NCBI RefSeq assembly: GCF_021223605.1
Contig: NZ_CP075175.1
Span: forward strand, 4,853,501-4,917,500
Length of the DNA stretch: 64,000 bases
Direction: 5' to 3'
Origin: Paenibacillus sp. 481
GTDB taxonomy: Bacteria; Bacillota; Bacilli; Paenibacillales; Paenibacillaceae
Position numbers and translations under genes: made by a program. This document shows, one piece after another, positions 31,066-39,313 of this stretch (position 1 is its first letter; each line of letters starts with the position of its first letter). A model generated the notes under the pieces. The model worked only from the letters and a program-made list of their open reading frames with translations, had not been told where the DNA came from and ran no database searches.

Positions 31066-32247
31066 GTGGCGTACTATCGTCAGTTAGGGAACATTCCAGC
31101 CAAACGACATACCGCGTTTCGCAAGGAAGACGGAACGTTGTTTCGTGAACAAGTAATGGGGACGAAAGGGTTCTCAGGCATTCAATCTATTTTATACCAT
31201 CACAATCCGCCAACGGCTGTCAGTCGAGCAGAGCTTCACGCGAAGTTCGAAATCGAATACGAAGAGGACGGGGCGCTTCGTCATCGTCATCTGCTCACTA
31301 GCGAATGTACGGAAACGGGTGATGCAGTAGCGGGCAGACGCTACATGTTAGGCAATGAAGATGTATTAATTGCGATTGCAAATGTAACGGAGAAGATGGA
31401 TTACTACTATCGCAATGGCGACGGAGATGAGCTGTTGTTCGTGCATGATGGAACAGGCACGGTGGAAACGATGTACGGCACGCTTCGTTACGAGGCAGGT
31501 GACTACATTATGCTACCCATCGGAACGATTTATCGTGTGTTGCCGGATGAAGGGGCGTCTAAGCTGCTTGTCGTGGAGACGAATAGCTGGATTACGACAC
31601 CTAAACGTTACCGCAACGCATACGGCCAGCTGCTTGAACATAGCCCGTTCTGCGAACGCGATTTCCGCGGCCCTGAGCAGCTCGATACGCGGGTGGAGCA
31701 GGGGGAGTTCACCGTTAGAACGAAATCGCGAGGCTATTTGCACAATCATCTATTTAACCATCATCCGCTCGACGTTGTCGGTTGGGACGGGTATTTGTAT
31801 CCATGGATTTTTAATATTCGTGATTTTGAACCGATTACAGGCCGCATTCATATGCCGCCGCCGATTCATCAAACGTTTGAGGGCAACAACTTTGTTATTT
31901 GCTCCTTCGTTCCTCGTATGTACGACTACCATCCAGAGGCCATTCCGGCACCCTATTATCATAGCAATGTAGACAGCGATGAAGTGCTTTATTATGTCAG
32001 AGGCAATTTTATGAGCCGCAAAGGTGTGAAGGAAGGCTCGATTACGCTGCATCCATCAGGTATTCCACACGGGCCGCATCCAGGCAAGGTTGAAGATAGT
32101 ATTGGTAAAAAAGAGACGTTAGAGCTGGCCGTTATGATCGATACGTTTCGTCCGCTGCGTGTGGTGAAGCAGGCGCTCTTATATGAAGACGAACGGTATA
32201 TGTACAGTTGGTGCATTCCCTCACAGCAGCCAAATTCAACCGTGTAG
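31066..32247 (+). CDS. hmgA: Homogentisate 1,2-dioxygenase
   Basis: A 393-residue cupin-type Fe(II) dioxygenase that opens homogentisate to maleylacetoacetate. GTG start, 8 nt after AAAGGAGG. It is shorter than proteobacterial HmgA (~430-445), as usual for the Gram-positive branch. Seen: a cupin strand set with [15 protein letters not shown], and then the diagnostic [17 protein letters not shown] and [18 protein letters not shown] blocks. [16 protein letters not shown] carries the His and Glu ligands, and [12 protein letters not shown] the later histidines. HPPD lies immediately upstream and CoA-transferase subunits downstream, supporting a tyrosine catabolic operon. Confidence 0.94.
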   Translation: MAYYRQLGNIPAKRHTAFRKEDGTLFREQVMGTKGFSGIQSILYHHNPPTAVSRAELHAKFEIEYEEDGALRHRHLLTSECTETGDAVAGRRYMLGNEDVLIAIANVTEKMDYYYRNGDGDELLFVHDGTGTVETMYGTLRYEAGDYIMLPIGTIYRVLPDEGASKLLVVETNSWITTPKRYRNAYGQLLEHSPFCERDFRGPEQLDTRVEQGEFTVRTKSRGYLHNHLFNHHPLDVVGWDGYLYPWIFNIRDFEPITGRIHMPPPIHQTFEGNNFVICSFVPRMYDYHPEAIPAPYYHSNVDSDEVLYYVRGNFMSRKGVKEGSITLHPSGIPHGPHPGKVEDSIGKKETLELAVMIDTFRPLRVVKQALLYEDERYMYSWCIPSQQPNSTV

Positions 32248-32276
32248 CAAAATGGAGAAAAGGGAGCGAACATGCC

Positions 32277-33182
32277 ATGGTGAACGGGAAAGTGGGAGCT
32301 GCTTTTGAAGCAGCAATCGCAGATATTCAGGATGGGGCAACGCTCATTGTTGGGGGATTCGGCTTATGCGGAATCCCTGAACAAGCTATATTAGCGCTGC
32401 GTGATCGCGGAGTGAAAGATTTGACCATCGTAAGCAATAATTGCGGTGTCGATGATTGGGGGCTCGGATTGCTGCTGGCGAATCGTCAAATTAAAAAGAT
32501 GATTTCCTCGTATGTAGGGGAGAACAAAATTTTTGAGCAGCAATTTTTGAGTGGAGAGCTGGAAGTTGAGCTTGTTCCGCAAGGCACGTTAGCGGAAAGA
32601 ATTCGAGCAGGTGGGGCGGGAATCCCTGCTTTTTATACGGCGACAGGTGTCGGTACGGTCGTTGCGGAAGGTAAAGAGCATAAGCAATTTCATGGCCGAA
32701 CTTACGTGCTGGAAGAAGCGATCGTCGGTGACTTTGCGTTAGTGAAAGCATGGAAGGCTGACAAACTTGGCAATTTAATATATCGGTACACGGCGCGTAA
32801 TTTTAATCCTTTAGCTGCTGCTGCTGGAAAAATAACGATTGCCGAAGTGGAGGAACTGGTAGAGGTTGGGGAACTCGACGCGAATGCCATTCATACGCCG
32901 AGTATTTATGTGCAGCGCGTGCTCGTTGGGACATATGAGAAGCGCATTGAGCGGCGCACCGTAGTGCCTGCTGCCACGACAGCGCATACGTTGGAATCAG
33001 AAGGCATTCTCTCCGTTGCCTCAACTACCGAAACTATCGAAACTATCGAAACTATCGAAACTACCAAGACTGCGGCAACGGCCACAACGGCCACAACGGC
33101 CACAACTGCCTTGAATGAACACACGAGTGCACATCGTACGGGATCTAGCTCTGTATCAACTTCCGCGGAACGGGGGGATTAA
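32277..33182 (+). CDS. scoA: 3-oxoacid (succinyl-CoA:acetoacetate) CoA-transferase subunit A with repeat-rich tail
   Basis: A 301-residue family I CoA-transferase alpha subunit. The ATG at 32277 follows AGGGAG by 10 nt; a longer frame back to 32208 overlaps hmgA. The canonical body is about 230 residues: [20 protein letters not shown] (glycine-rich CoA-binding loop), [31 protein letters not shown] and [19 protein letters not shown]. After the usual end ([18 protein letters not shown]) comes an extra ~65-residue Thr/Ala/Glu-rich tail made of 9-bp repeats and a Ser-rich end. This tail is absent from typical family members. The beta subunit starts one base after the stop codon, so translation is probably coupled. 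Together they activate acetoacetate, the end product of homogentisate breakdown. Confidence 0.93.
   Translation: MVNGKVGAAFEAAIADIQDGATLIVGGFGLCGIPEQAILALRDRGVKDLTIVSNNCGVDDWGLGLLLANRQIKKMISSYVGENKIFEQQFLSGELEVELVPQGTLAERIRAGGAGIPAFYTATGVGTVVAEGKEHKQFHGRTYVLEEAIVGDFALVKAWKADKLGNLIYRYTARNFNPLAAAAGKITIAEVEELVEVGELDANAIHTPSIYVQRVLVGTYEKRIERRTVVPAATTAHTLESEGILSVASTTETIETIETIETTKTAATATTATTATTALNEHTSAHRTGSSSVSTSAERGD
33030..33104 (+). repeat. 9-bp tandem repeats in the CoA-transferase A tail
   Basis: Three exact and one near copy of GAAACTATC (33030-33065; Ile-Glu-Thr) are followed after a short gap by three copies of ACGGCCACA (33078-33104; Thr-Ala-Thr). Both units are in frame and sit in the non-conserved C-terminal extension. 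Confidence 0.93.
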
Positions 33183-33183
33183 G

Positions 33184-33846
33184 ATGAAAGATGTACGTAG
33201 GCTCATCGTGAAACGAGCAGTACAAGAAATTAAGGATGGCATGAACGTCAATTTGGGAATCGGGATGCCGACCCTGATCGCTGGCGAAATTCCATCGCAA
33301 TTCAATGTGCTGCTGCAATCGGAAAATGGCTTGCTTGGCATCGGTCCTTATCCGGTTGCAGGTACCGAGGATGCCGATAACATTAATGCCGGCAAAGAAA
33401 CCGTTACGGCTGTATGCGGCGCCTCTTATTTTGATAGTGCCGAATCGTTCGCCATGATTCGTGGCGGTCATATTGATCTAGCCATTTTAGGTGGAATGGA
33501 AGTTTCCGAGCATGGCGACTTGGCTAACTGGATGATACCTGGAAAAATGGTCAAAGGGATGGGCGGTGCGATGGATCTCGTAAGCGGGGCTAAACGCATC
33601 GTCGTCATTATGGAGCATGTAAACAAACATGGCGAGTCTAAAATTAAACGGCAATGTACCCTTCCACTTACAGGCTGTCGCGTTGTACACCGCTTAATTA
33701 CTGATTTGGCCGTATTTGATTTTACGGATGAAGGCATGGTACTGGTTGAAACGCTGCACGGAATTAGCGTGGAAGATGTGAAGCGACAGACAGAAGCTTC
33801 GTTCATCCTTAGCAAAGAGCTTATTCACATGGGCCCTTCGGTATGA
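33184..33846 (+). CDS. scoB: 3-oxoacid (succinyl-CoA:acetoacetate) CoA-transferase subunit B
   Basis: A 220-residue beta subunit partnering the gene just upstream. ATG at 33184, directly after the subunit A stop (TAAG-ATG). An upstream in-frame extension to 33115 is inside subunit A and is not used. Seen: VNLGIGMPTLIAGEIP, then LLQSENGLLGIGPYP with the catalytic Glu of the SENG motif, GGHIDLAILGGMEVSEHGDLANW, and CTLPLTGCRVVHRLITDLAVFDF. All are standard for the ScoB/CtfB family, and the length is normal. It supplies acetoacetyl-CoA to the thiolase gene downstream. Confidence 0.95.
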   Translation: MKDVRRLIVKRAVQEIKDGMNVNLGIGMPTLIAGEIPSQFNVLLQSENGLLGIGPYPVAGTEDADNINAGKETVTAVCGASYFDSAESFAMIRGGHIDLAILGGMEVSEHGDLANWMIPGKMVKGMGGAMDLVSGAKRIVVIMEHVNKHGESKIKRQCTLPLTGCRVVHRLITDLAVFDFTDEGMVLVETLHGISVEDVKRQTEASFILSKELIHMGPSV

Positions 33847-33921
33847 CAACGCGCAAGCACTCAGAAGTATCGAATAGATAGGATCTAGTAGTAGGGGAAA
33901 TGAGAGGTAGGAGGGCTCTAA

Positions 33922-35028
33922 ATGCACATCACGCACAACATTCCAACGCGTAAAGAAATCGAGCATTTGGGCGTGTACGTGCCTGGAAAGCCGATTGAAG
34001 AAGTAAAAAGAGAGCTTGGCCTAGAGCGAATCGCAAAGCTAGCGTCGAACGAAAATCCGTACGGCTGCTCAGACTTAGCAACGCAAGCTATGATTCGCGA
34101 AGTAGGGAAAGCGTCACTGTATCCAGAGGGAACAGCGCCTGACTTAGTTGAGAAACTGGGAGCAAAGCTAGGTGTTTCTAAAGAATCTATTATTGTCGGC
34201 AATGGATCTGACGAAATTATCCGCCTCCTGACTCGCAGTTATATATCTGCTGGCGATGAAGCTATTATGGCGGACGTCACATTCCCGCGTTACGAAACGA
34301 ATGTACAGATTGAAGGTGGGGTACCAATTACCGTACCGCTTACGAATGGTGTACATGATTTGGCTAGTATGTTAAGCAGGATCACCTCAGCGACAAAAAT
34401 GATCTTTATTTGTAACCCTAACAATCCGACCGGAACGATCGTTGCAGCGCAGGAATTGCTGTCATTTATCGAACAAGTGCCTTCACATATACTCGTTGTC
34501 ATTGATGAAGCTTACTATGAATACGTAACCGATAAGACTTATCTGCACACGATTCCGCTGCTAGCCAAGCATTCTAATCTGATCATTTTACGCACATTTT
34601 CTAAAATTTATGGTCTGGCAGCGCTGCGGATCGGCTATGGTGTCATGCATCCTACGATTGTGCAAGCGCTCATTAAAGTCAAAGAGCCCTTTAATACGAA
34701 TCGTTTGGCGCAGGCAGCAGCAGTTGCCTCGCTTGAGGATGAATCATTCGCAGTACAATGTGCGCAGCGGAATGAAGCGGGTAGAACTTTTTTGCAGGCT
34801 GAACTAGCAAAGTTAGGCTTAGCCTGTTATCCGTCGCAAGCAAACTTTTTAATGGTAAAGCTCGGTGAGGGTAGGCAAGGGCATGATCTATTTCAAGCGC
34901 TATTGGCGCATGGTGTTATCGTTCGTTCTGGCAATTTACTTGGATATGCAGACACGATTCGAGTGTCGATAGGAACGGAGCAAGAAAATGAACAATTCAT
35001 TCATGCATTGCAAGACATTTGGGGCTAG
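33922..35028 (+). CDS. hisC: HisC-type aminotransferase, probably aromatic (tyrosine) aminotransferase here
   Basis: A 368-residue class I/II PLP aminotransferase of the histidinol-phosphate type. ATG, 6 nt after AGGAGGG. Seen: KLASNENPYG, VGNGSDEIIRLL, FICNPNNPTGT, VVIDEAYYEY and TFSKIYGLAALRIGYG with the PLP lysine. No other his genes are near. Bacillus HisC enzymes are known to transaminate tyrosine and phenylalanine. Placed between homogentisate-pathway genes, this copy most likely converts tyrosine to 4-hydroxyphenylpyruvate, the HPPD substrate. Histidine biosynthesis cannot be excluded. Confidence 0.88.
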   Translation: MHITHNIPTRKEIEHLGVYVPGKPIEEVKRELGLERIAKLASNENPYGCSDLATQAMIREVGKASLYPEGTAPDLVEKLGAKLGVSKESIIVGNGSDEIIRLLTRSYISAGDEAIMADVTFPRYETNVQIEGGVPITVPLTNGVHDLASMLSRITSATKMIFICNPNNPTGTIVAAQELLSFIEQVPSHILVVIDEAYYEYVTDKTYLHTIPLLAKHSNLIILRTFSKIYGLAALRIGYGVMHPTIVQALIKVKEPFNTNRLAQAAAVASLEDESFAVQCAQRNEAGRTFLQAELAKLGLACYPSQANFLMVKLGEGRQGHDLFQALLAHGVIVRSGNLLGYADTIRVSIGTEQENEQFIHALQDIWG

Positions 35029-35056
35029 CCGTAAGCGTTAGCATGGCTTGATAATT

Positions 35057-35152
35057 GAATGACTGAATGACTGAATGACTGAATGACTGAATGACTGAAT
35101 GACTGAATGACTGAATGACTGAATGACTGAATGACTGAATGACTGAATGACT
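35057..35152. repeat. 8-bp tandem repeat, 12 units, between hisC and the thiolase gene
   Basis: Twelve perfect copies of GAATGACT start 29 bases after the hisC stop codon and end in GAAAAACAG. The unit is not a multiple of three and the array lies outside genes. The following ~320 bases up to the thiolase start show no supportable gene, only AT-rich sequence that may hold its promoter. Confidence 0.97.
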
Positions 35153-35470
35153 GAAAAACAGCTGCCTTCATTAGTTGTCTTTTTGGAATGGACATATCGG
35201 GGGGAATTGTCTTTCAAATAGGAGACACATTTTCTCAGAGCAGATACACGCGCTCACATTTTTAGTAACACAAGATGTAGTGCTCTTGCGGAAACTGAGT
35301 CGCGTATATAGATGAATCACGCAATGGTCTCGGCCGGAGCTACTTTTAGGTTTGATGTCCACTTTTGTGTAGACAATGTCTAAGTATTTGTCCACGCTGG
35401 AAGAACATTTTTCTGCTGATGCTGTTGATATATACATGAAGCTTGAACTTAAACGTAAATGAGGTGCGTC

Positions 35471-36652
35471 ATGACAGATGTAGTTATAGCGAGTGCAGTT
35501 CGCACGCCTATTGGCTCGTTTATGGGTGGATTAAGTCGGGTGCCGGCTGTTGATTTGGCAGCTCTGGTCATTAAAGAGTCGCTAGCGCGCGCTGGTGTGT
35601 CACCTAAAGAGGTTGAGGAAGTCATGATGGGGCACGTATTACAAGCAGGGCTTGGACAAGGAACTGCTCGTCAAGCTGCACTACGGGCAGGGGTAAGTTA
35701 CGATGTGCCAGCTATGACGATTAATAAAATTTGCGGTTCTGGACTGAAAGCAGTCATTTTAGCGGCTCAAGCCATAAAGGCGGGCGACGCGGAGCTAATA
35801 GTCGCAGGCGGCATGGAAAATATGTCACAAGCTCCTTATTTGCTGCAACAAGGTCGCACTGGATATCGCTTAGGGAATGGGGAAATGGTAGACAGTATTA
35901 CGAAAGATGGGCTTACGTGTGCAATGAATAATATTCATATGGGAATGACAGCAGAAAATATGGCTGAAAAGTATCAGATTACGCGTGAGCAACAGGATGC
36001 GTTTGCATTAATGAGTCAGCAGCGGGCTGAACAAGCAGTGGATCAGCAGCGTTTTGCGGATGAGTTGGTGCATGTCGTTTATCAAGACAAGAAAGGGAAC
36101 ACGATTACGATTGACAGTGATGAGTACCCGCGTCGAGGTCTAACGATGGACGCACTTGCGAAGTTGAAGCCCGCATTTCAACCAGGGGGCACGGTAACAG
36201 CAGGCAACGCGTCTGGTATTAATGACGGTGCGGCGGCGATTGTCGTATGCACGGCGCGTAAAGCAAAGGAACTCGGCCTTACGGTGCTGGCGCGTATTCG
36301 AGCTTACGCCTCAACGGGTGTCGATCCGACTATAATGGGCATCGGCCCAGTATCTGCTTCACAGGCTGCGCTGCAAAAGGCGGGCATGTCCATACAAGAT
36401 ATTGAGCTGGCCGAAGTGAATGAGGCTTTTGCAGCGCAATCGATTGCTGTCATACGTGAATTGGCATTGAATCCGGACATTGTCAATGTTAACGGTGGCG
36501 CAATTGCGCTTGGGCATCCGATTGGCGCGAGTGGTGCGCGAATTCTCGTGACCTTGCTGCACGAAATGAAGCGCCGACAGGCAGCAACAGGCTTAGCAAC
36601 GCTCTGCGTCGGTGGAGGACACGGTGTGGCAGTTATTGTGGAACGTGTGTAA
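35471..36652 (+). CDS. Acetyl-CoA C-acetyltransferase (thiolase)
   Basis: A 393-residue degradative/biosynthetic thiolase. ATG at 35471, 4 nt after GAGGTG; an ATG 12 bases upstream overlaps the ribosome site and is less likely. The three catalytic blocks are present: nucleophile Cys in [11 protein letters not shown] (~88), His in [20 protein letters not shown], and the second Cys in [11 protein letters not shown]. The length is exactly that of the AtoB/ThlA family. It would cleave acetoacetyl-CoA from the CoA-transferase step into two acetyl-CoA. It is separated from hisC by 440 bases with a repeat array, so it may be transcribed separately. Confidence 0.95.
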   Translation: MTDVVIASAVRTPIGSFMGGLSRVPAVDLAALVIKESLARAGVSPKEVEEVMMGHVLQAGLGQGTARQAALRAGVSYDVPAMTINKICGSGLKAVILAAQAIKAGDAELIVAGGMENMSQAPYLLQQGRTGYRLGNGEMVDSITKDGLTCAMNNIHMGMTAENMAEKYQITREQQDAFALMSQQRAEQAVDQQRFADELVHVVYQDKKGNTITIDSDEYPRRGLTMDALAKLKPAFQPGGTVTAGNASGINDGAAAIVVCTARKAKELGLTVLARIRAYASTGVDPTIMGIGPVSASQAALQKAGMSIQDIELAEVNEAFAAQSIAVIRELALNPDIVNVNGGAIALGHPIGASGARILVTLLHEMKRRQAATGLATLCVGGGHGVAVIVERV

Positions 36653-36707
36653 GATTTTAGCCTAATCTAAACCTAAACCTAAACTAAACCATTGACGATC
36701 ATAAAAA

Positions 36708-36792
36708 TAAAGCCAAAGCTACCACCATAAACGGAACGGCCCCCATCATGTGTCACATTAACGGGATCAGTTCTAAGGTAGCCTTGGCTTTA
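36708..36792. terminator. Long-loop inverted repeat between thiolase and permease genes
   Basis: TAAAGCCAA-GCTACC pairs with GGTAGC-TTGGCTTTA (one bulge on each arm) around a ~55-nt loop between convergent genes. It may act as a bidirectional terminator. Short CTAAAC repeats (36667-36690) precede it. Confidence 0.5.
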
Positions 36793-36834
36793 CGCTTGCC
36801 TGCTGTAGGCCAACTTGCTGTGTGCTTGCTTGCG

Positions 36835-38241
36835 TTAGTGTAAGCTAGATTTCGAAACAGATTGCGCATCGTTTTTCGATTGCTTATGGAACCCTCTTCC
36901 ATAGTACGTGAGTAATAACAAGAAGAGCCACGCGGTGCCGACATATAAAGCGATGCGGGTTACCGGACTAATGGCCATGATGACGACAACGCCGATTAAA
37001 AAGGCAAGTGTAGCGTATGAGCTGTAAGGTGCCCATGGCATTTTACTTGTCAGTTGGCTTCGCTCTTCGATAGATAGACGTTTGCGAAATTGGATTTGGG
37101 ATAGCAAAATGATGGACCATGTCCAGATGGCGCCAAAGGTTGATATACTTGTTACCCAAGCAAATGCTTGCTCTGGTACGATGTAGTTAAGGACGACGCC
37201 GACGAGCAAAGCTGCGGCAGAGGCGAGAATGGCAATGCTCGGCACACCCGCTCTGCTGAGCCGCACGAACTTAGGCGAGGCCTCCCGCTGTTCGGCCAAG
37301 TTAAACAGCATGCGTCCTGTGCTAAAGATGCCGCTATTGCACGAAGACAGCGCCGCGGTCAGGACGACAAAATTAATAATTCCCGCTGCACTAGGAATAC
37401 CGATTTTTTCGAAAGTCATTACAAAAGGACTTCCTTTAACACCAAGCTCGTTCCAAGGATAAATCGAGAGCATTACGAATAAAGCTCCCACATAAAAAAT
37501 AAGAATTCGCCAAAACACACTATTAATTGCTCGTGTAATAGCTGTTCTTGGGTTCTTGACTTCGCCAGCGGTCACCCCGATCATTTCAACACCAAGGTAG
37601 GCAAACATGACCATTTGTAAAGATAGGAGCACACCTTCAAATCCGTTCGGGAAAAATCCACCGTGCTCCCACAAGTTGCTAATTCCAACAGCAACGCCAT
37701 TATTCGCAACTCCGAACAAAATAATCGCTAAGCCCGTCAAAATCATCAGGATAATGGCTACGATTTTGATGAGCGCGAACCAGAACTCCAACTCACCAAA
37801 CGCTTTTACGGCTAGCAAGTTGATAGCGCTCATAAGAAGAAGTGCGAACAAGGCCCACAACCACCGTGGAATATCGGGATACCAGTACTCCATATATACA
37901 CCAACGGCAGTGATTTCTGCCATACACGTGACGACCCACAGAAACCAATAGTTCCACCCTGTTAAATAGCCAGCCACAGGTCCTAAATAATTGCGCGCAT
38001 AGCGGCTGAACGATCCCGCTACAGGTTGATGAACCGCCATTTCACCGAGCGCCCGCATAATAAAATAAATAGCCAGCCCGCCAAGAGCGTAGGCCAAAAT
38101 AATTCCTGGCCCAGCAAGCTTAATGGCCGAAGCCGAGCCGAGAAACAAGCCGACACCAATGGCGGCGCCTAAAGACATTAGCGTAATATGCCGCTGGTTC
38201 AACCCGCGATGAAGCTCGTGGCGGTTCTGTTGATTATCCAT
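36835..38241 (-). CDS. Amino acid permease, APC family (AAT type)
   Basis: A 468-residue, 12-helix amino-acid:proton symporter of the ProY/AroP/YtnA group. ATG after AGGGAGGATAACAG. Seen: LNQRHITLMSLGAAIGVGLF, the helix 1 signature with unwound GxGLF, LAGPGIILAYALGG, FIMRALGEMAVHQPVAGSF, and FAYLGVEMIGVTAGEVKNP, all typical of the AAT subfamily. The C-terminal tail is short and cytosolic. It is convergent with the tyrosine-degradation genes, so an aromatic substrate is attractive but unproved. A perfect CcpA site lies 40 bases upstream of the start. Confidence 0.9.
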   Translation of the reverse strand: MDNQQNRHELHRGLNQRHITLMSLGAAIGVGLFLGSASAIKLAGPGIILAYALGGLAIYFIMRALGEMAVHQPVAGSFSRYARNYLGPVAGYLTGWNYWFLWVVTCMAEITAVGVYMEYWYPDIPRWLWALFALLLMSAINLLAVKAFGELEFWFALIKIVAIILMILTGLAIILFGVANNGVAVGISNLWEHGGFFPNGFEGVLLSLQMVMFAYLGVEMIGVTAGEVKNPRTAITRAINSVFWRILIFYVGALFVMLSIYPWNELGVKGSPFVMTFEKIGIPSAAGIINFVVLTAALSSCNSGIFSTGRMLFNLAEQREASPKFVRLSRAGVPSIAILASAAALLVGVVLNYIVPEQAFAWVTSISTFGAIWTWSIILLSQIQFRKRLSIEERSQLTSKMPWAPYSSYATLAFLIGVVVIMAISPVTRIALYVGTAWLFLLLLTYYGRGFHKQSKNDAQSVSKSSLH

Positions 38242-38280
38242 CTGTTATCCTCCCTAAAACGGCTTATTTCCCATTAATAT

Positions 38281-38294
38281 TGACAACGCTTACA
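38281..38294. promoter_or_regulatory. CcpA catabolite-responsive element (cre)
   Basis: TGACAACGCTTACA matches every defined position of the cre consensus TGWNANCGNTNWCA. It lies 40-53 bases upstream of the permease ATG, in the promoter region, which predicts repression by preferred carbon sources. Confidence 0.65.
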
Positions 38295-38458
38295 TTCTGG
38301 CATTTCCATTTGTGGGCCTACACCGTACAAGATGCATATGCGCATAAGAAGCGGGCAATGACAGTTAGCCGTATATTCGCCGTATAAAACATTGGGTCAA
38401 CCAGCCCCCAGGGAGGTGGTGAGCTGATCGCGTAGGCATAGGCCCAATTAGCTCCCTT

Positions 38459-38923
38459 TTAGAACCAAGGTGCTTTACTTAAATTAACGATATACTTCAC
38501 ATTCGGATCGTATTTTGAAGCGTTTTCAGGACCGATTTTAACACTTAACGTTTCACCAGCTGGGAGATAGACCGCCCACACCTCTTGTCCGATATTTTTC
38601 GTAATGCGATGAACCGAAGAGCTTAACCCGCCGATACCAATCGAATGAATCTGATAATTCAGACTCCGATTTTCATACGTGTCGAAATTGACGTAAAAAA
38701 ACTGGCCATTTTGCGTACTGTTTGTCCATTTAAAGTAATTAATATCGCCATCTTTCTCACAGTTCGTAATTTTACCGTGGAATGAATCGGGAATACATCG
38801 AAAGGTGTGAGATTGTTCAGTGTCAGGCTTCATCAAATTCCCGCCGACAAAAGCGGAGACTGGTTGACCTAAAAGCGAAACAACAACGGTTGTAGAGACT
38901 GTGAAAAACTTTATCTTTTTCAT
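38459..38923 (-). CDS. Secreted protein of unknown function
   Basis: A 154-residue protein with a clear signal peptide (MKKIKFFTVSTTVVVSLLG, cleavage near VSA-F). The mature part has two Cys residues (TFRCIPDSF and ITNCEKDGD), which could form one disulfide. Its later half contains alternating strand-like segments such as VYLPAGETLSVKIG. This resembles the small beta-sandwich shape of pre-peptidase C-terminal-like domains, but the match is weak. ATG after a GGAGGGATTTT ribosome site. No neighbour explains its role. Confidence 0.75.
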   Translation of the reverse strand: MKKIKFFTVSTTVVVSLLGQPVSAFVGGNLMKPDTEQSHTFRCIPDSFHGKITNCEKDGDINYFKWTNSTQNGQFFYVNFDTYENRSLNYQIHSIGIGGLSSSVHRITKNIGQEVWAVYLPAGETLSVKIGPENASKYDPNVKYIVNLSKAPWF

Positions 38924-39141
38924 AAAATCCCTCCAAATTGTATTAATGCTATAATATGGTTCTTTTACAGTCTAATAAATAATAGATAAACTGTAAATAA
39001 ACAATTCATTATATTAAGAAAAATTAATTTTCATGCTGATTAAGAGGTGCCAGATGTGTGTTGCAGAAGTTGAGAGTATGTTCAGCGTATGAAATGAAGG
39101 AGAAGTCGTATTCCTTGCTTGTATGGGGTCGGAATAAAGCA

Positions 39142-39179
39142 GGCAACACTGCGCTCGCAATGGCGCAGTGTTGCCTTTT
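39142..39179. terminator. Strong 13-bp hairpin downstream of the subtilase gene
   Basis: GGCAACACTGCGC pairs perfectly with GCGCAGTGTTGCC across 8 nt and is followed by TTTT on the plus strand. The nearest gene end is the minus-strand subtilase (39314), so it probably serves that gene; the minus-strand side continues TGCTTTATT. Around it, 38924-39313 holds no gene. A GTTAC-rich stretch (39263-39315) contains five GTTAC/GTAAC words. Confidence 0.7.
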
Positions 39180-39313
39180 GGCTGATAAGGATAGGCAGCA
39201 ATGATTCGATCTGAAGAATATACCAGCGAATGTGTATCCTGTATCAGGTATAACGCAGCGTTACGTTACAGTAAATGTTACTCTAACTCTGACTGTAACT
39301 CTAATTGTTACTG

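Noticed and set aside
31415..31972. 185-codon plus-strand frame inside hmgA
   Set aside because: It overlaps the diagnostic homogentisate dioxygenase motifs in another frame and is rich in unlikely Cys/Arg/Ile codons.
32208..32276. Upstream TTG start for CoA-transferase subunit A
   Set aside because: It would overlap the end of hmgA, and the added residues do not resemble the family; the ATG at 32277 has AGGGAG at good spacing.
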